Made by a program: the position numbers and the translations under genes
Notes under the pieces: generated by a model
Told to the model about the DNA's origin: nothing
The model's input: only the letters and a program-made list of their open reading frames with translations
The model's database searches: none
From: Alphaproteobacteria bacterium MarineAlpha5_Bin9
GTDB taxonomy: Bacteria; Pseudomonadota; Alphaproteobacteria; HIMB59; GCA-002718135
Direction of reading: 5' to 3'
Assembly (NCBI GenBank): GCA_002937895.1
Contig: PTKV01000003.1
Coordinates: 43,244-107,243, forward strand
DNA: 64,000 nt
Part shown: one piece after another, positions 8,962-18,692 of the stretch
Numbering within the stretch: position 1 is the first letter of the stretch
Layout: each line of letters starts with the position of its first letter

Positions 8962-10559
8962 TTTTTTTGACCAGCTAAAATCATATCTGCTGCTTTTTCC
9001 GCTATCATTATTGTTGGAGCATTTGTATTACCTGATGTTATATGTGGCATTATAGAAGCGTCAACTATTCTTAGATTTTCAATCCCATGAACAAGAAGAC
9101 GATCATTGACAACTGAATAATTGTCTTTGCCCATTTTACAACTACCAACGGGATGAAATACTGTATTTGCGTATTTTCCAAGTTCTTTAAGAGTTTCATC
9201 ATCATTCAAATTAATTCCAGGCCTCATTTCTAAAGGTTCAAATTTTTTAAATGCATTTGAATTCAAAACTATATCCCTAACAATTTTAATTGATTTTAAA
9301 GCTACAATTTTGTCTTGATCTGTAGACAAATAATTCATAGTTATTAGAGGATCTTCTCTTGAATCACTATTTAAAATAGAAATATTTCCTCTACTAGTGG
9401 GTCTTAAATTACATACAGTAGGAGTAAAAGCAGGGAATTTATGAAGAGAAGTGCCGCCTAATTTGTCTGTACTCATGGGAGCAACATGAAATTGTATATT
9501 AGGAGTTTCATATGAAGAATCACTTTTTGTAAAACCACAAAGTTGACTAGCTCCCATTGTCATTGGACCAGATCTAAAAAATAAATATTCTAAACCAACT
9601 AACAATTTTCTAAAATTACTGTGATAAAGTTGATTAAGTGTATAAATATTTTTAATCTTATAAACTGGTCTCAGCATTAAATGATCTTGAAGATTTTTTC
9701 CAACACCAACTAAGTCTTTAACTACTTCAATATTTTTAGATTTAAGAAATTCTCCTGAACCTATTCCTGAAACTTGAAGTATCTGAGGAGAAGATATTGA
9801 GCCAGATGAAAGAATGATTTCTTTGTTACATTTTATTTTTTTTATTTCATTGTTTTGCCAATATTCCACTCCCACGGCTTTCTTTTGGTTAAAAATAATT
9901 TTTTTTGTATGGGCATTAGTGATTATTTTTAAATTCTTTCTTTTTTTTATTGGATTAAGATATCCTACAGCTGTGCTGCAGCGTAATCCATTTTTTTCAG
10001 TAACATGAAAGTATCCACAGCCTTCATTATTGCCTTTATTAAAGTCATTGCTTCGAGGAATTCCTTTTTCTTCTGCTGCATCAATAAAAACATCTAATAA
10101 TTTTAATTTTATCCTTTGTTTACTTACAGAAAGAGGGCCACCAGATCCGTGAAATTCACTTTCACCCAATTCAAAATTCTCTGCTTTTTTAAAATATGGA
10201 AGCACATCATCCCACCCCCATCCTGTATTTCCTAATTGCCTCCAATGATCGTAGTCATTAGATTGACCTCTTATATACAACAATCCATTAATCGAAGAAC
10301 TTCCCCCTAATACTTTACCTCTAGGGTAATTCATTCTTCTTCCATTAAGACCTCGATCACTCTGAATTTTAAAACACCAGTCAACTTTGGGATTGTGCAT
10401 GGTTTTAAGATATCCAACTGGTATGTGAATCCAAGGATATGTATCTTTTCCACCTGCTTCTATAAGTAGAATTTTATTGTTTTTGTTAGTTGATAATCTA
10501 TTAGCTAATACACATCCAGCTGATCCAGCCCCAATTATTATATAGTCAAATTCATCCAT
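8958..10559 (-). CDS. GMC-family FAD oxidoreductase (choline/alcohol dehydrogenase-like)
   Basis: This 533-residue flavoprotein has the FAD dinucleotide motif '[18 protein letters not shown]', GMC signature 1 '[20 protein letters not shown]', signature 2 '[15 protein letters not shown]', and the C-terminal catalytic '[10 protein letters not shown]'. Such enzymes oxidise alcohols, choline included, to aldehydes. The region near '[16 protein letters not shown]' is more like general alcohol dehydrogenases than E. coli BetA, so choline is only one candidate. An aldehyde dehydrogenase and a BHMT-like enzyme follow, which would suit a choline to betaine route. Its stop overlaps that of xsc by four bases, convergently. 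Confidence 0.88.
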   Translation of the reverse strand: MDEFDYIIIGAGSAGCVLANRLSTNKNNKILLIEAGGKDTYPWIHIPVGYLKTMHNPKVDWCFKIQSDRGLNGRRMNYPRGKVLGGSSSINGLLYIRGQSNDYDHWRQLGNTGWGWDDVLPYFKKAENFELGESEFHGSGGPLSVSKQRIKLKLLDVFIDAAEEKGIPRSNDFNKGNNEGCGYFHVTEKNGLRCSTAVGYLNPIKKRKNLKIITNAHTKKIIFNQKKAVGVEYWQNNEIKKIKCNKEIILSSGSISSPQILQVSGIGSGEFLKSKNIEVVKDLVGVGKNLQDHLMLRPVYKIKNIYTLNQLYHSNFRKLLVGLEYLFFRSGPMTMGASQLCGFTKSDSSYETPNIQFHVAPMSTDKLGGTSLHKFPAFTPTVCNLRPTSRGNISILNSDSREDPLITMNYLSTDQDKIVALKSIKIVRDIVLNSNAFKKFEPLEMRPGINLNDDETLKELGKYANTVFHPVGSCKMGKDNYSVVNDRLLVHGIENLRIVDASIMPHITSGNTNAPTIMIAEKAADMILAGQKN

Positions 10560-10602
10560 TTTAATTTATAGTTATATAATTAAATAAATTAATTATTTTT
10601 TT

Positions 10603-11583
10603 GTGTATATAATTTTATTTTTTATTGTTGCTGGAATTTTAGGTTTAGGTATTGGGGCTGAGCTAATTGTTAGAAACTCTATTAATTTAGCAAAAAAATA
10701 TAAAATAAGTGGTTATTTTATAGGATTTACTGTGATTGCTCTAGGCACAAGTTTGCCAGAGCTAGCAGCAAGTATTCAAGCTTTAAATATAGCAAACAGT
10801 ATAGGAATTGCATTAGGAAATATTATTGGTTCAAATATAGCTAATATTCTTTTAATCTTAGGAGTAGTTTCAATAATTAGTCCTATATCTTTTTCTCAAG
10901 ATAAAGGACAAAAGAATCAAACTTTAATAGTTCTTATTCTTACAATATTTTCCTCACTAATCTTTTATATAGTTTTAAATAATAATAATTTAAATTCTAA
11001 TTTATTTGCTTTTATTTTAATTTTATTTTTTTTATTTTTTTTATATTTTCAATATATTAATGAAAGATCAAATAATAATGTTATACAAACTAATAAAACA
11101 TATTCACAGTTTATTTCATACTTTTTTTTAATATTAGGTTTTATATCTTTATATTATGGATCAAAGTATTTTATCTTAGGTTCCAAGGAGTTAGCTATTT
11201 CTTTTAATATCTCAGACTCTATTATTGGATTAACATTAGTTGCTTTTGGAACGTCTTTACCTGAATTAGCTACCGGGATAGTCGCAGCAATAAGAAAGCA
11301 ATCAAGTTTAGCAGTTGGTACTATTTTAGGATCTAATATATATAATATAGTAGGAATATTTGCAGTAATACTTTTTTTGAATACAGAACAAATAGGTAAT
11401 TCTATTATTTTGATAACTAATATTTTTATTATGATAGCGGTAACTTTTATTTTTGTATTTAAAGTTAGATTTGGATTAAAAAAATTAAATATTCAGGCTT
11501 TTCATTTAGGAAAAACAAGTGGTTTATTTTTTTTGCTTTTATATGTTCTATATACAATATATAATTATTTTCAAATAAATTAA
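10603..11583 (+). CDS. Na+/Ca2+ exchanger family protein (YrbG-like)
   Basis: This 326-residue integral membrane antiporter of the CaCA family has about ten membrane helices in two homologous halves. Each half carries an alpha repeat: 'ALGTSLPELAASIQA' with 'GNIIGSNIANI' in the first, and 'AFGTSLPELATGIVAA' with 'GTILGSNIYNI' in the second. It starts at GTG 10603, with no strong Shine-Dalgarno. It would exchange Ca2+ for Na+ (or K+) across the inner membrane. It lies between a divergent GMC oxidoreductase gene and a co-oriented aldehyde dehydrogenase gene. Confidence 0.9.
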   Translation: MYIILFFIVAGILGLGIGAELIVRNSINLAKKYKISGYFIGFTVIALGTSLPELAASIQALNIANSIGIALGNIIGSNIANILLILGVVSIISPISFSQDKGQKNQTLIVLILTIFSSLIFYIVLNNNNLNSNLFAFILILFFLFFLYFQYINERSNNNVIQTNKTYSQFISYFFLILGFISLYYGSKYFILGSKELAISFNISDSIIGLTLVAFGTSLPELATGIVAAIRKQSSLAVGTILGSNIYNIVGIFAVILFLNTEQIGNSIILITNIFIMIAVTFIFVFKVRFGLKKLNIQAFHLGKTSGLFFLLLYVLYTIYNYFQIN

Positions 11584-11615
11584 AAATATTTAAATTAAAA
11601 TAATGATGTTTTATT

Positions 11616-13046
11616 ATGCTGGATAAAAGAAAATTTTTTATTAATGGCGAATGGATAAATCCAATTGAAAAAAATGATTTTGAAGTAATAAATCCATCTA
11701 ATGAAAAATCTTTTGCAATAATTAGTTTAGGAAATAACGAGGATACTAATAATGCTGTTGAAGCAGCTAAAAATTCGTTTTTAAGTTGGAGTAAAACATC
11801 AAAAGAAGAAAAGTTAGATTTATTAGATAAGTTACTTAATATATATGAATCTAGGTGGGATGAAATGTCTGAGACTATTTCACTAGAGATGGGAGCGCCA
11901 ATTGATTGGTCCACTTCTCAACAGACTGACACTGGCTCTGGTCATATAAAAGCTTTTATTAATGCTCTAAAAAGTTTTGAATTTGAAAAAAACTTTAACA
12001 AAGAATCTGATAATATTATTTCTTATGAGCCTATAGGGGTTTGTGCTTTAATAACACCTTGGAATTGGCCAATTAATCAAATTACTTTAAAAGTTATTCC
12101 TGCCCTTGCAGCAGGTTGTACAATGATTTTAAAACCTTCTGAAATTGCTCCTTTATCAGCAATGTTATTTACTGAAATGATTCAACAGGCAGGTTTTCCT
12201 AAAGGGGTATTTAATTTAGTTAATGGAAATGGTGAAGGAGTGGGCACACTTCTTTCAAAACATAAGGATGTTGATATGGTATCATTTACTGGATCTACAA
12301 GAGCCGGTAAATTAATTTTAAAAAATGCAGGTGAAACAATTAAAAGAGTTTGCTTAGAATTAGGAGGAAAGGGAGCTAATATTGTTTTTGAAGATTTTCC
12401 AGAGGACGCAATAAAAAGAAGTGTTCGTAGAGTATTCAGCAATTCAGGACAATCTTGTAATGCTCCAACTAGAATGTTAGTCGAAAAGTCAATTTATGAA
12501 AAAGTCATTAATGAAGCTATAAGTGTAGCTAATAATACAAAAGTGGATATTGCTTCTAAAAAAGGCAATCATATTGGTCCAGTAGTCTCAAAAACTCAGT
12601 ATGAAAAAATTCAAAATTTAATTCAAAGTGGTATTAAAGAGGGGGCTAATCTAGTTGCAGGAGGCTTAGGACGTCCAGAAGGATTTAATAGTGGATATTT
12701 TGTTCGACCAACTGTTTTTTCTAATGTTACGTCTGATATGAAGATAGCAAATGAAGAAATTTTTGGACCTGTTATTTCAATAATGCCTTTTGATAATGAA
12801 GATGAAGCAATATTAATATCAAATAATACTTCATATGGATTAACTAATTATATTCAAACTGAAGATAAAACAAAAGCAAAGAGAATTGCAAAACAACTTC
12901 GTTCTGGTATGGTTGAAATAAATGGAAAAAGTTTTACAAAAGGAACCCCTTTTGGAGGATATAAGCAATCAGGAAATGGACGTGAAGGAGGTTCTTGGGG
13001 CTTGGAAGAATATCTAGAAGTAAAAACTATTGCTGGATGGAAGTAA
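11616..13046 (+). CDS. NAD(P)-dependent aldehyde dehydrogenase
   Basis: This 476-residue ALDH-superfamily enzyme shows the oxyanion region 'ITPWNWP', 'KPSEIAPLSAM', the cofactor motif 'FTGSTRAGK', the general base in 'LELGGKGANIV', and catalytic Cys281 in 'NSGQSCNAPTRM'. It ends with 'FGGYKQSGNGREGG'. The substrate cannot be read from sequence. Its closeness to the GMC oxidoreductase and BHMT genes makes betaine aldehyde or a related aldehyde plausible, as inference. Confidence 0.93.
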   Translation: MLDKRKFFINGEWINPIEKNDFEVINPSNEKSFAIISLGNNEDTNNAVEAAKNSFLSWSKTSKEEKLDLLDKLLNIYESRWDEMSETISLEMGAPIDWSTSQQTDTGSGHIKAFINALKSFEFEKNFNKESDNIISYEPIGVCALITPWNWPINQITLKVIPALAAGCTMILKPSEIAPLSAMLFTEMIQQAGFPKGVFNLVNGNGEGVGTLLSKHKDVDMVSFTGSTRAGKLILKNAGETIKRVCLELGGKGANIVFEDFPEDAIKRSVRRVFSNSGQSCNAPTRMLVEKSIYEKVINEAISVANNTKVDIASKKGNHIGPVVSKTQYEKIQNLIQSGIKEGANLVAGGLGRPEGFNSGYFVRPTVFSNVTSDMKIANEEIFGPVISIMPFDNEDEAILISNNTSYGLTNYIQTEDKTKAKRIAKQLRSGMVEINGKSFTKGTPFGGYKQSGNGREGGSWGLEEYLEVKTIAGWK

Positions 13047-13121
13047 TTTTTTTAATCTAATTTAAATGAATAATTTAAAATTACTTGTTTTTTTCTAAAA
13101 ATATATGCTTAATATTAAAAT

Positions 13122-14162
13122 ATGAATAAAAATTTAATAACTAGATTAGACAATGGACCAGTCTTATGTGCTGAAGGATATCTTTTTGCGATGGAAAGAA
13201 GGGGTTATCTTCAAGCAGGAGCTTTTGTTCCAGAAGTAGTTTTGGATAATCCTGAAGTAGTGACACAATTGCATCGTGAGTTTATACGTTCTGGTTCAGA
13301 TGTAGTTCAGGCATTTACTTATTATGGGCATAGAGAAAAATTAAGAATTATTGGAAAAGAAAATTTATTAGAACCTTTGCAAAAAAATGCATTAAAAATT
13401 GCTAATGATGTTGTATCAGAATTTCCAGACCTAGATCTTATGGTTTGTGGGGATGTAGCAAATACAAATATTTTTGATCCAAAAGATAAAAATTCATTTA
13501 AAGAATGTCAAAAAATGTTTGAAGAACAAATTACTTGGGCTAAGGAAGCAAAAGTTGATTTTATAGTTGCCGAAACCATAAGTTGGTTAGATGAAATGAA
13601 AATTGCTTTAAAAGCCATAAAAGATGAGGGATTTATTGCAGTGGCTAATTTTGCAATACCAAGAGGAGATAAAACTAGAGATGGATTTCTTCCTGAAGAA
13701 GCCTGTAAAATAATTGAAGATTTAGGAGCCGATGTTGTAGGTCTTAATTGTTACCGGGGTCCTAAAACTACAATGTCTTTATTATCCAAAATTAGAAAAA
13801 ATGTATCTTGCCATGTCGCAGGACTTCCTGTCCCGTATAGGACAACAAACAAAGATCCTACTTTTTTAAACTTAAAAGATCCAGGTTGTGAATGCATCCC
13901 AGGAGGTAATGCTTTTCCTGTAGCGTTAGATAATTTTTATTGTAATAGGTTTGAAATGGCAGAATTTGCTAAAGATTGTATAAATAAAAATATAAACTTT
14001 ATAGGTGTTTGTTGTGGAGCTGAACCACATCATGTAAGGGAAATGTCATTAGCTATGGGTAAAAAATGTATTTCTAATCAGTTTTATCCTGATATGAGTA
14101 AACATTTTCATCATGGAACAGATAAAACTTTAAAAGATGTAAATAAAGAGATTAAATATTAA
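13122..14162 (+). CDS. Betaine-homocysteine S-methyltransferase-like protein
   Basis: This 346-residue zinc methyltransferase belongs to the BHMT/homocysteine methyltransferase family. The zinc thiolates are Cys210 ('VVGLNCYRG'), Cys297 and Cys298 ('FIGVCCGAEP'). 'YHGHRE'-like and 'GDVANTN' segments fit the barrel. The family moves a methyl group from a betaine to homocysteine, giving methionine and a tertiary amine. It is 59 bases before the N-methylproline demethylase gene and co-oriented. Proline betaine (giving N-methylproline) is therefore as plausible a donor as glycine betaine; this is inference. The 75-base upstream spacer is too short and structureless for a SAM riboswitch. Confidence 0.88.
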   Translation: MNKNLITRLDNGPVLCAEGYLFAMERRGYLQAGAFVPEVVLDNPEVVTQLHREFIRSGSDVVQAFTYYGHREKLRIIGKENLLEPLQKNALKIANDVVSEFPDLDLMVCGDVANTNIFDPKDKNSFKECQKMFEEQITWAKEAKVDFIVAETISWLDEMKIALKAIKDEGFIAVANFAIPRGDKTRDGFLPEEACKIIEDLGADVVGLNCYRGPKTTMSLLSKIRKNVSCHVAGLPVPYRTTNKDPTFLNLKDPGCECIPGGNAFPVALDNFYCNRFEMAEFAKDCINKNINFIGVCCGAEPHHVREMSLAMGKKCISNQFYPDMSKHFHHGTDKTLKDVNKEIKY

Positions 14163-14221
14163 ATATTTATCTTAGAAAAAAATCTTATTAAGTATATTTA
14201 AATGCTATATTATCATTAATT

Positions 14222-16261
14222 ATGAATAATGATCCCTTATTAAAAAGTTTTAAAATAAAAAATTTAGAAATTAAAAATAGATTAATGACATCTGCTCATG
14301 AGCCTTCTTATGCAGAAGATGGAATGCCAAAAGATAGGTATAGACTTTATCATGTTGAAAGAGCTAAAGGTGGTATTGGTTTGACTATGACAGCGGGAAG
14401 CGCAGTTGTTTCTCCTGATTCACCTCCAGCTTATAATAATCTTCATGCATACAAAGATGAAATAATTCCATGGTTAAAAAAATTAACTGATGAATGTCAT
14501 GACTATGATACTAAAGTAATGATTCAAATAACCCACTTAGGAAGAAGAACAAATTGGAATCATTCAGATTGGTTACCTGTTTTATCAGCTTCACCTGTTA
14601 GAGAGCCAGCACATAGATCTTTTCCAAAAGAGGCAGAAGACTGGGATATTGATAGAATAATTAATGATTATGCTATCGCAGCAGAAAGAATTAAGCAAGC
14701 AGGTTTAGATGGTATTGAAATTGAAGCTTATGGGCATTTTTTAGATTCTTTTTGGTCTCCTGCTACAAATAAAAGAAAAGATTTATATGGTGGAAGTTTA
14801 GAAAATAGAGTTAGCTTTTCTTTAAAAGTAATTGATTCTGTAAGAAAAAAGGTAGGAAATGATTTTATTTTAGGAATTAGAATGGTAACTGATGAAGATT
14901 GGAACAAGGGATTATCAAAAGAAGAAGGAATTAAAATAGCACAAAAAATTACTTCAAGTAACAAAATAGATTTTTTAAATGTTATCAAAGGTCATATTGA
15001 TACAGATGCTTCTTTAACAAAAGTTATTCCAATACAAGGTATGCCATCATCTCCCCATTTAGATTTTTCAGGAGAAATAAAAAAATTGACTAATTTTCCA
15101 GTTTTTCATGCTGCAAAAATAAATGATGTTGCTACAGCAAGATATGCAATTTCATCTGGAAAAATTGACATGGTTGGAATGACCAGGGCTCATATTGCTG
15201 ACCCACATATAATAAAAAAAATAATTAACAAAAAAGAAAATTCTATAAGACCTTGTGTTGGAGCTACTTACTGTCTAGACAGAATTTATGAGGGGAATGA
15301 GGCATTGTGTATTCATAATCCCGCAACAGGAAGGGAAAAATTTATGCCTCATGAAATAGATGTAAAATCCAAAAACAAAAGAAAAATTGTTATAGTGGGT
15401 TCAGGACCTGCAGGACTAGAAGCTGCAAGAGTCTGTGCTGAAAAAGGTAATCAAGTAGTTGTTTTTGAAGCTTTAAATGAGCCTGGTGGTCAAATCAATT
15501 TAATTTGCAGATCTGATAGAAGAAAAGATATGAAAGGAATTATTGATTGGAGATTTCAACAATGTCATAAACTAAATGTAAAATTTATTTTTAATACTTA
15601 TGCTAATAAAGAAATTATTATTCAAGAAAAAGCAGATATAATTATAATAGCTACTGGAGGCACTCCTAATATTAATAATATTGACAAAGGTTCTGAGTAT
15701 GCTTGTTCTACATGGGATATAATAAGTGGTAGCAAAGGTATAGAAGAAGATGTGGTGTTATATGATGACAATGGCTCATTCCCTGGTCTTCAAGCTGCAG
15801 AAAAAATTGCAAATCAAGGGTCAAAATTAAAAATTATTTCTCCGGAAAGATTTTTTTCTCCTGAAATTGGAGGAATGAATTATGTTCCATATGCTAGAAA
15901 TTTTATTGAAAAAAACGTTAATATTTTACTTCATAGAAGAATTAGCAAGATTGATAAAAAGGATAATCATCTCTTACTTTCAATTGGCTCTGATTACTCA
16001 GATAAAATTGAAAAAATAGAAACTAGTCAAGTTGTTATTGAACATGGAACTATTCCCTTAGATGATCTTTATTTTGAATTAAAAAAAGACTCCTATAATT
16101 TAGGATCTATAGATTATTATTCTCTAGTTGATGGAAAGTTAAAAGAATCTAAAATTAATTCTCAAGGTAGATATTACTTATATAGGGTTGGAGATGCTAT
16201 TTCTAGCAGAAACATTCATGCCGCAATTTATGATTCTTTAAGAATTTGTAAAGATTTGTAA
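14222..16261 (+). CDS. N-methylproline demethylase-like FMN/FAD oxidoreductase
   Basis: This 679-residue member of the trimethylamine dehydrogenase/2,4-dienoyl-CoA reductase family has an OYE-type FMN barrel at about 1-340, a Cys-rich Fe-S linker, and a dinucleotide-binding domain from about 388 ('IVGSGPAGLEAARV'). The segments 'EPSYAEDGMPKDRYR', 'VIPIQGMPSSPHLDF' and 'VGMTRAHIADPHI' match, from memory, N-methylproline demethylases of proline betaine (stachydrine) degradation. The product would be proline. The linker has Cys345, Cys351 and Cys363. The position of a fourth ligand, 348, is Ala. It follows the BHMT-like gene and is convergent with the DUF3726 gene. Confidence 0.85.
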   Translation: MNNDPLLKSFKIKNLEIKNRLMTSAHEPSYAEDGMPKDRYRLYHVERAKGGIGLTMTAGSAVVSPDSPPAYNNLHAYKDEIIPWLKKLTDECHDYDTKVMIQITHLGRRTNWNHSDWLPVLSASPVREPAHRSFPKEAEDWDIDRIINDYAIAAERIKQAGLDGIEIEAYGHFLDSFWSPATNKRKDLYGGSLENRVSFSLKVIDSVRKKVGNDFILGIRMVTDEDWNKGLSKEEGIKIAQKITSSNKIDFLNVIKGHIDTDASLTKVIPIQGMPSSPHLDFSGEIKKLTNFPVFHAAKINDVATARYAISSGKIDMVGMTRAHIADPHIIKKIINKKENSIRPCVGATYCLDRIYEGNEALCIHNPATGREKFMPHEIDVKSKNKRKIVIVGSGPAGLEAARVCAEKGNQVVVFEALNEPGGQINLICRSDRRKDMKGIIDWRFQQCHKLNVKFIFNTYANKEIIIQEKADIIIIATGGTPNINNIDKGSEYACSTWDIISGSKGIEEDVVLYDDNGSFPGLQAAEKIANQGSKLKIISPERFFSPEIGGMNYVPYARNFIEKNVNILLHRRISKIDKKDNHLLLSIGSDYSDKIEKIETSQVVIEHGTIPLDDLYFELKKDSYNLGSIDYYSLVDGKLKESKINSQGRYYLYRVGDAISSRNIHAAIYDSLRICKDL

Positions 16262-16264
16262 TTA

Positions 16265-16957
16265 TTAATCATTATCATCTCCACCGCCAGCTCCTTTATC
16301 TCTAGATGATTTTGTAGCAGGTACAAATGTTTCATTAGCTTTTTTAGCAACGATATTCCAATATTTCAAATTAGGTGTTACAGAGTCTTTTATTTCATAA
16401 TTGATATTATTTATTATTTTTTCAGAAGATGGATTTTTTTTGATCTGTTTATAGAATTGAATTGTACAATAATTATTTAAAGTATAAGATTTATTATTTG
16501 ATTCTGAAATTAATATTTTTTTTTTTGATATATAAAATGTTTTTCTATTTATAGATTTTTTAAAAAAATTTATTTTAATTGAATTATGTTTTTTTAAGAA
16601 TTTAGTAATTAGAGGAAGTATAAATTCAGGATCCTTACAGTTTTTTAAATATATTGATGAGGTTTTATTCCTTTTCATTTTTTCGTATAAATAGTCAAAT
16701 AGTCCAGGACCGTTATAAAGTAGGGAAGATTTATTAAGATTAATAGTTTTACTTATCTTTATATTTTCTAAATTAATTTTTCTTTTTATATTACAGGTAT
16801 CTTTAGTAATTTTTGCTAATTTTTCTATTCCATTTAAATTATTAAATTCAAGCCATGTAATAATATTTGCTGCATCTTCATCTAATCCATAGGGAAACCC
16901 CATGGCCGAGCAAGCTCTTAAACTTGTAATATAAATTTCATAATAAGATAATTTCAC
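16265..16957 (-). CDS. DUF3726-family protein
   Basis: This 230-residue protein starts 'MKLSYYEIYITSLRACSAMG' and ends 'SSRDKGAGGGDDND'. The Gly-rich, Asp-Asn-Asp tail and the early Ala/Gly/Trp segment ('GLDEDAANIITWLEF') are the hallmarks I associate with DUF3726. Its function is unknown. No signal peptide or membrane helix is visible, so it is probably cytoplasmic. It lies six bases after the 560-residue unknown gene and meets the N-methylproline demethylase gene tail to tail. I recall DUF3726 genes near similar demethylase and dipeptidase genes in roseobacters; this should be checked. Confidence 0.7.
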   Translation of the reverse strand: MKLSYYEIYITSLRACSAMGFPYGLDEDAANIITWLEFNNLNGIEKLAKITKDTCNIKRKINLENIKISKTINLNKSSLLYNGPGLFDYLYEKMKRNKTSSIYLKNCKDPEFILPLITKFLKKHNSIKINFFKKSINRKTFYISKKKILISESNNKSYTLNNYCTIQFYKQIKKNPSSEKIINNINYEIKDSVTPNLKYWNIVAKKANETFVPATKSSRDKGAGGGDDND

Positions 16958-16963
16958 AAAAAT

Positions 16964-18646
16964 TTAATTGTATGGTTTAATTGAATTAAAGCCCCATTGA
17001 TCCACATTTCTGGTATTTATATCATTGTAAAAAGGTGCTCCATTATAAAAACTTACTCTCAACCATCGATCAGATTTAGGATCAAATCTTGAGGCTCCAA
17101 AAAATGATAGTTTAAATCTCAACATATTAGTAGCTAAAATATTTTTAGCTAATATATTTTCTTTGATTTCAGCATATTGGTAGTCAGATAATGAATGAAT
17201 TCTTCTAACTATTCCTCTAAACTTTGGGTACAAAATTAAAAACTCAGCGATGGTTAAAGATAATTGTTTTTTATTTAATTTACAAAGAAAATTATAAATT
17301 TCATTTACCATTTTCCCAATACCTAAAGGTTGTTCTAATTTCGAACCAGGTTCATTATATCTTTCTCCTAATCTTGGTTCTAATTTTTCTTCTGAAGTAT
17401 ACCAAAAAAGGAAGTTATTATTTTTATTTTTATAATTTATTTGAATTGCCCATTTATAATATTTTTCAATCATTTTTTTAAGATTTCTTACTGTTAAATG
17501 ATTTTTAATTTTTAATTCATCAGAAATAGACATATTTTCAGCTAAATTATCTACTAATTTTGGATAAAGTTCTAACATTTGAACTTTAATAATTTCTTGA
17601 GCATCATAAGAAAATTTATTTTCACAATAATCAATAATATTAGACCAGTTAATTTTATTTAGATTCATTTTTTTTAATTTATTTATAATAATAACTAAGT
17701 CTTTTAGAGCTCTTATATTTTTATTTTGCTGTTGTTTATCAGAGGTTAAAACCTCTTCTAAATATTTTTTTGATTTTTCTAGTAGAAACAAATATTTAAC
17801 AAAAATTTCTTTTTTTATATATCTAATTTTTCTTATCGTCATAATTGCATTTTCATATTGATATACCCATTGGTGAATTAATTTTGGATGCTTGATCAAA
17901 AAAGGGGCCATACCTAAACCTGTAGAATTACCAATTCCCAAATGTTGTTTTATTTCTTTTTGTAATTTTACAGCTTTTTTTGGATTTCGATGGAAAGCAA
18001 TATGTTCTACTAAATCTACACTAAATTCTCTGATAATATATACTGCTAACATTTCTGCTCTAAATGGTTGATTAAAAATTTTGTATTTTTTAGTTTTTGC
18101 AAAGTCAGATAATCCAAATTTTCCACTTCCATAAACTGCGGTCGTTCTAAGTAAATATCCAACTTTATTAATTTCATTTATTTCTGGCTGGATTCCATTT
18201 GATAAAGAATCTACAACTTTTTCAAAAAGTCTAACACTCTTATTAGCCCTACTCAAAACTAATTCTTTAGAAGATGCTCTTCCAGACTCTTGTAAGGGAA
18301 TATTTTGTTTTAATCTTTTAATTGATTTATTGTCAATTTTGCCAACGTGTAAAGTATAAGATGTGTCCCATTTTTCTGCTATTACCCTGTCACTTCTTTC
18401 ACTATCTTTTAAATATTCAGAAAAACATATTAAAGAATATATTTCATTTTTTGCAGTTATTTCATAAATTGCGTAACCATAACCTTTTTTATCTATTCTA
18501 AATTTATTTTTTTTTATTTTCCATTTTTCTTTAATCATTCTTCTTAGCATGCTTCTTGAAAAACTTAATCTTGATGGATATTTTGAACCCATTTTTTCTA
18601 AATTCATAATATTTTTATGTTTTCTTATAGGATTGTTTTGTAGCAT
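16964..18646 (-). CDS. Uncharacterised 560-residue protein
   Basis: I do not recognise a family. The protein is basic, soluble-looking and mostly helical, with no signal peptide or membrane segment. It has conserved-looking islands: 'GSKYPSRLSFSRSMLRRM' near the start, 'RLFEKVVDSLSNGIQPEINE', 'VYGSGKFGLSDF', 'NSTGLGMAPFLIKHP', 'EPRLGERYNEPGSKLEQPLG', and a C-terminal 'FGASRFDPKSDRWLRVSFYNG'. The strong Gly/Pro/Arg motifs suggest an enzyme or nucleotide-binding fold rather than a filler ORF. It leads a two-gene operon with DUF3726 and is divergent, by only 46 bases, from the dipeptidase-like gene. Confidence 0.75.
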   Translation of the reverse strand: MLQNNPIRKHKNIMNLEKMGSKYPSRLSFSRSMLRRMIKEKWKIKKNKFRIDKKGYGYAIYEITAKNEIYSLICFSEYLKDSERSDRVIAEKWDTSYTLHVGKIDNKSIKRLKQNIPLQESGRASSKELVLSRANKSVRLFEKVVDSLSNGIQPEINEINKVGYLLRTTAVYGSGKFGLSDFAKTKKYKIFNQPFRAEMLAVYIIREFSVDLVEHIAFHRNPKKAVKLQKEIKQHLGIGNSTGLGMAPFLIKHPKLIHQWVYQYENAIMTIRKIRYIKKEIFVKYLFLLEKSKKYLEEVLTSDKQQQNKNIRALKDLVIIINKLKKMNLNKINWSNIIDYCENKFSYDAQEIIKVQMLELYPKLVDNLAENMSISDELKIKNHLTVRNLKKMIEKYYKWAIQINYKNKNNNFLFWYTSEEKLEPRLGERYNEPGSKLEQPLGIGKMVNEIYNFLCKLNKKQLSLTIAEFLILYPKFRGIVRRIHSLSDYQYAEIKENILAKNILATNMLRFKLSFFGASRFDPKSDRWLRVSFYNGAPFYNDINTRNVDQWGFNSIKPYN

Positions 18647-18692
18647 ATGATTTAATTATATAATAAGCTATTATAATATTATAATAAATTAA

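Noticed and set aside
11465-11914. Minus-strand 149-residue ORF
   Set aside because: It overlaps the exchanger end and the aldehyde dehydrogenase start, both clear genes; it has no recognisable motif.
13047-13121. SAM-type riboswitch upstream of the BHMT-like gene
   Set aside because: Such elements occur before bhmT-like genes in marine bacteria, but this 75-base spacer has no convincing stems or pseudoknot.
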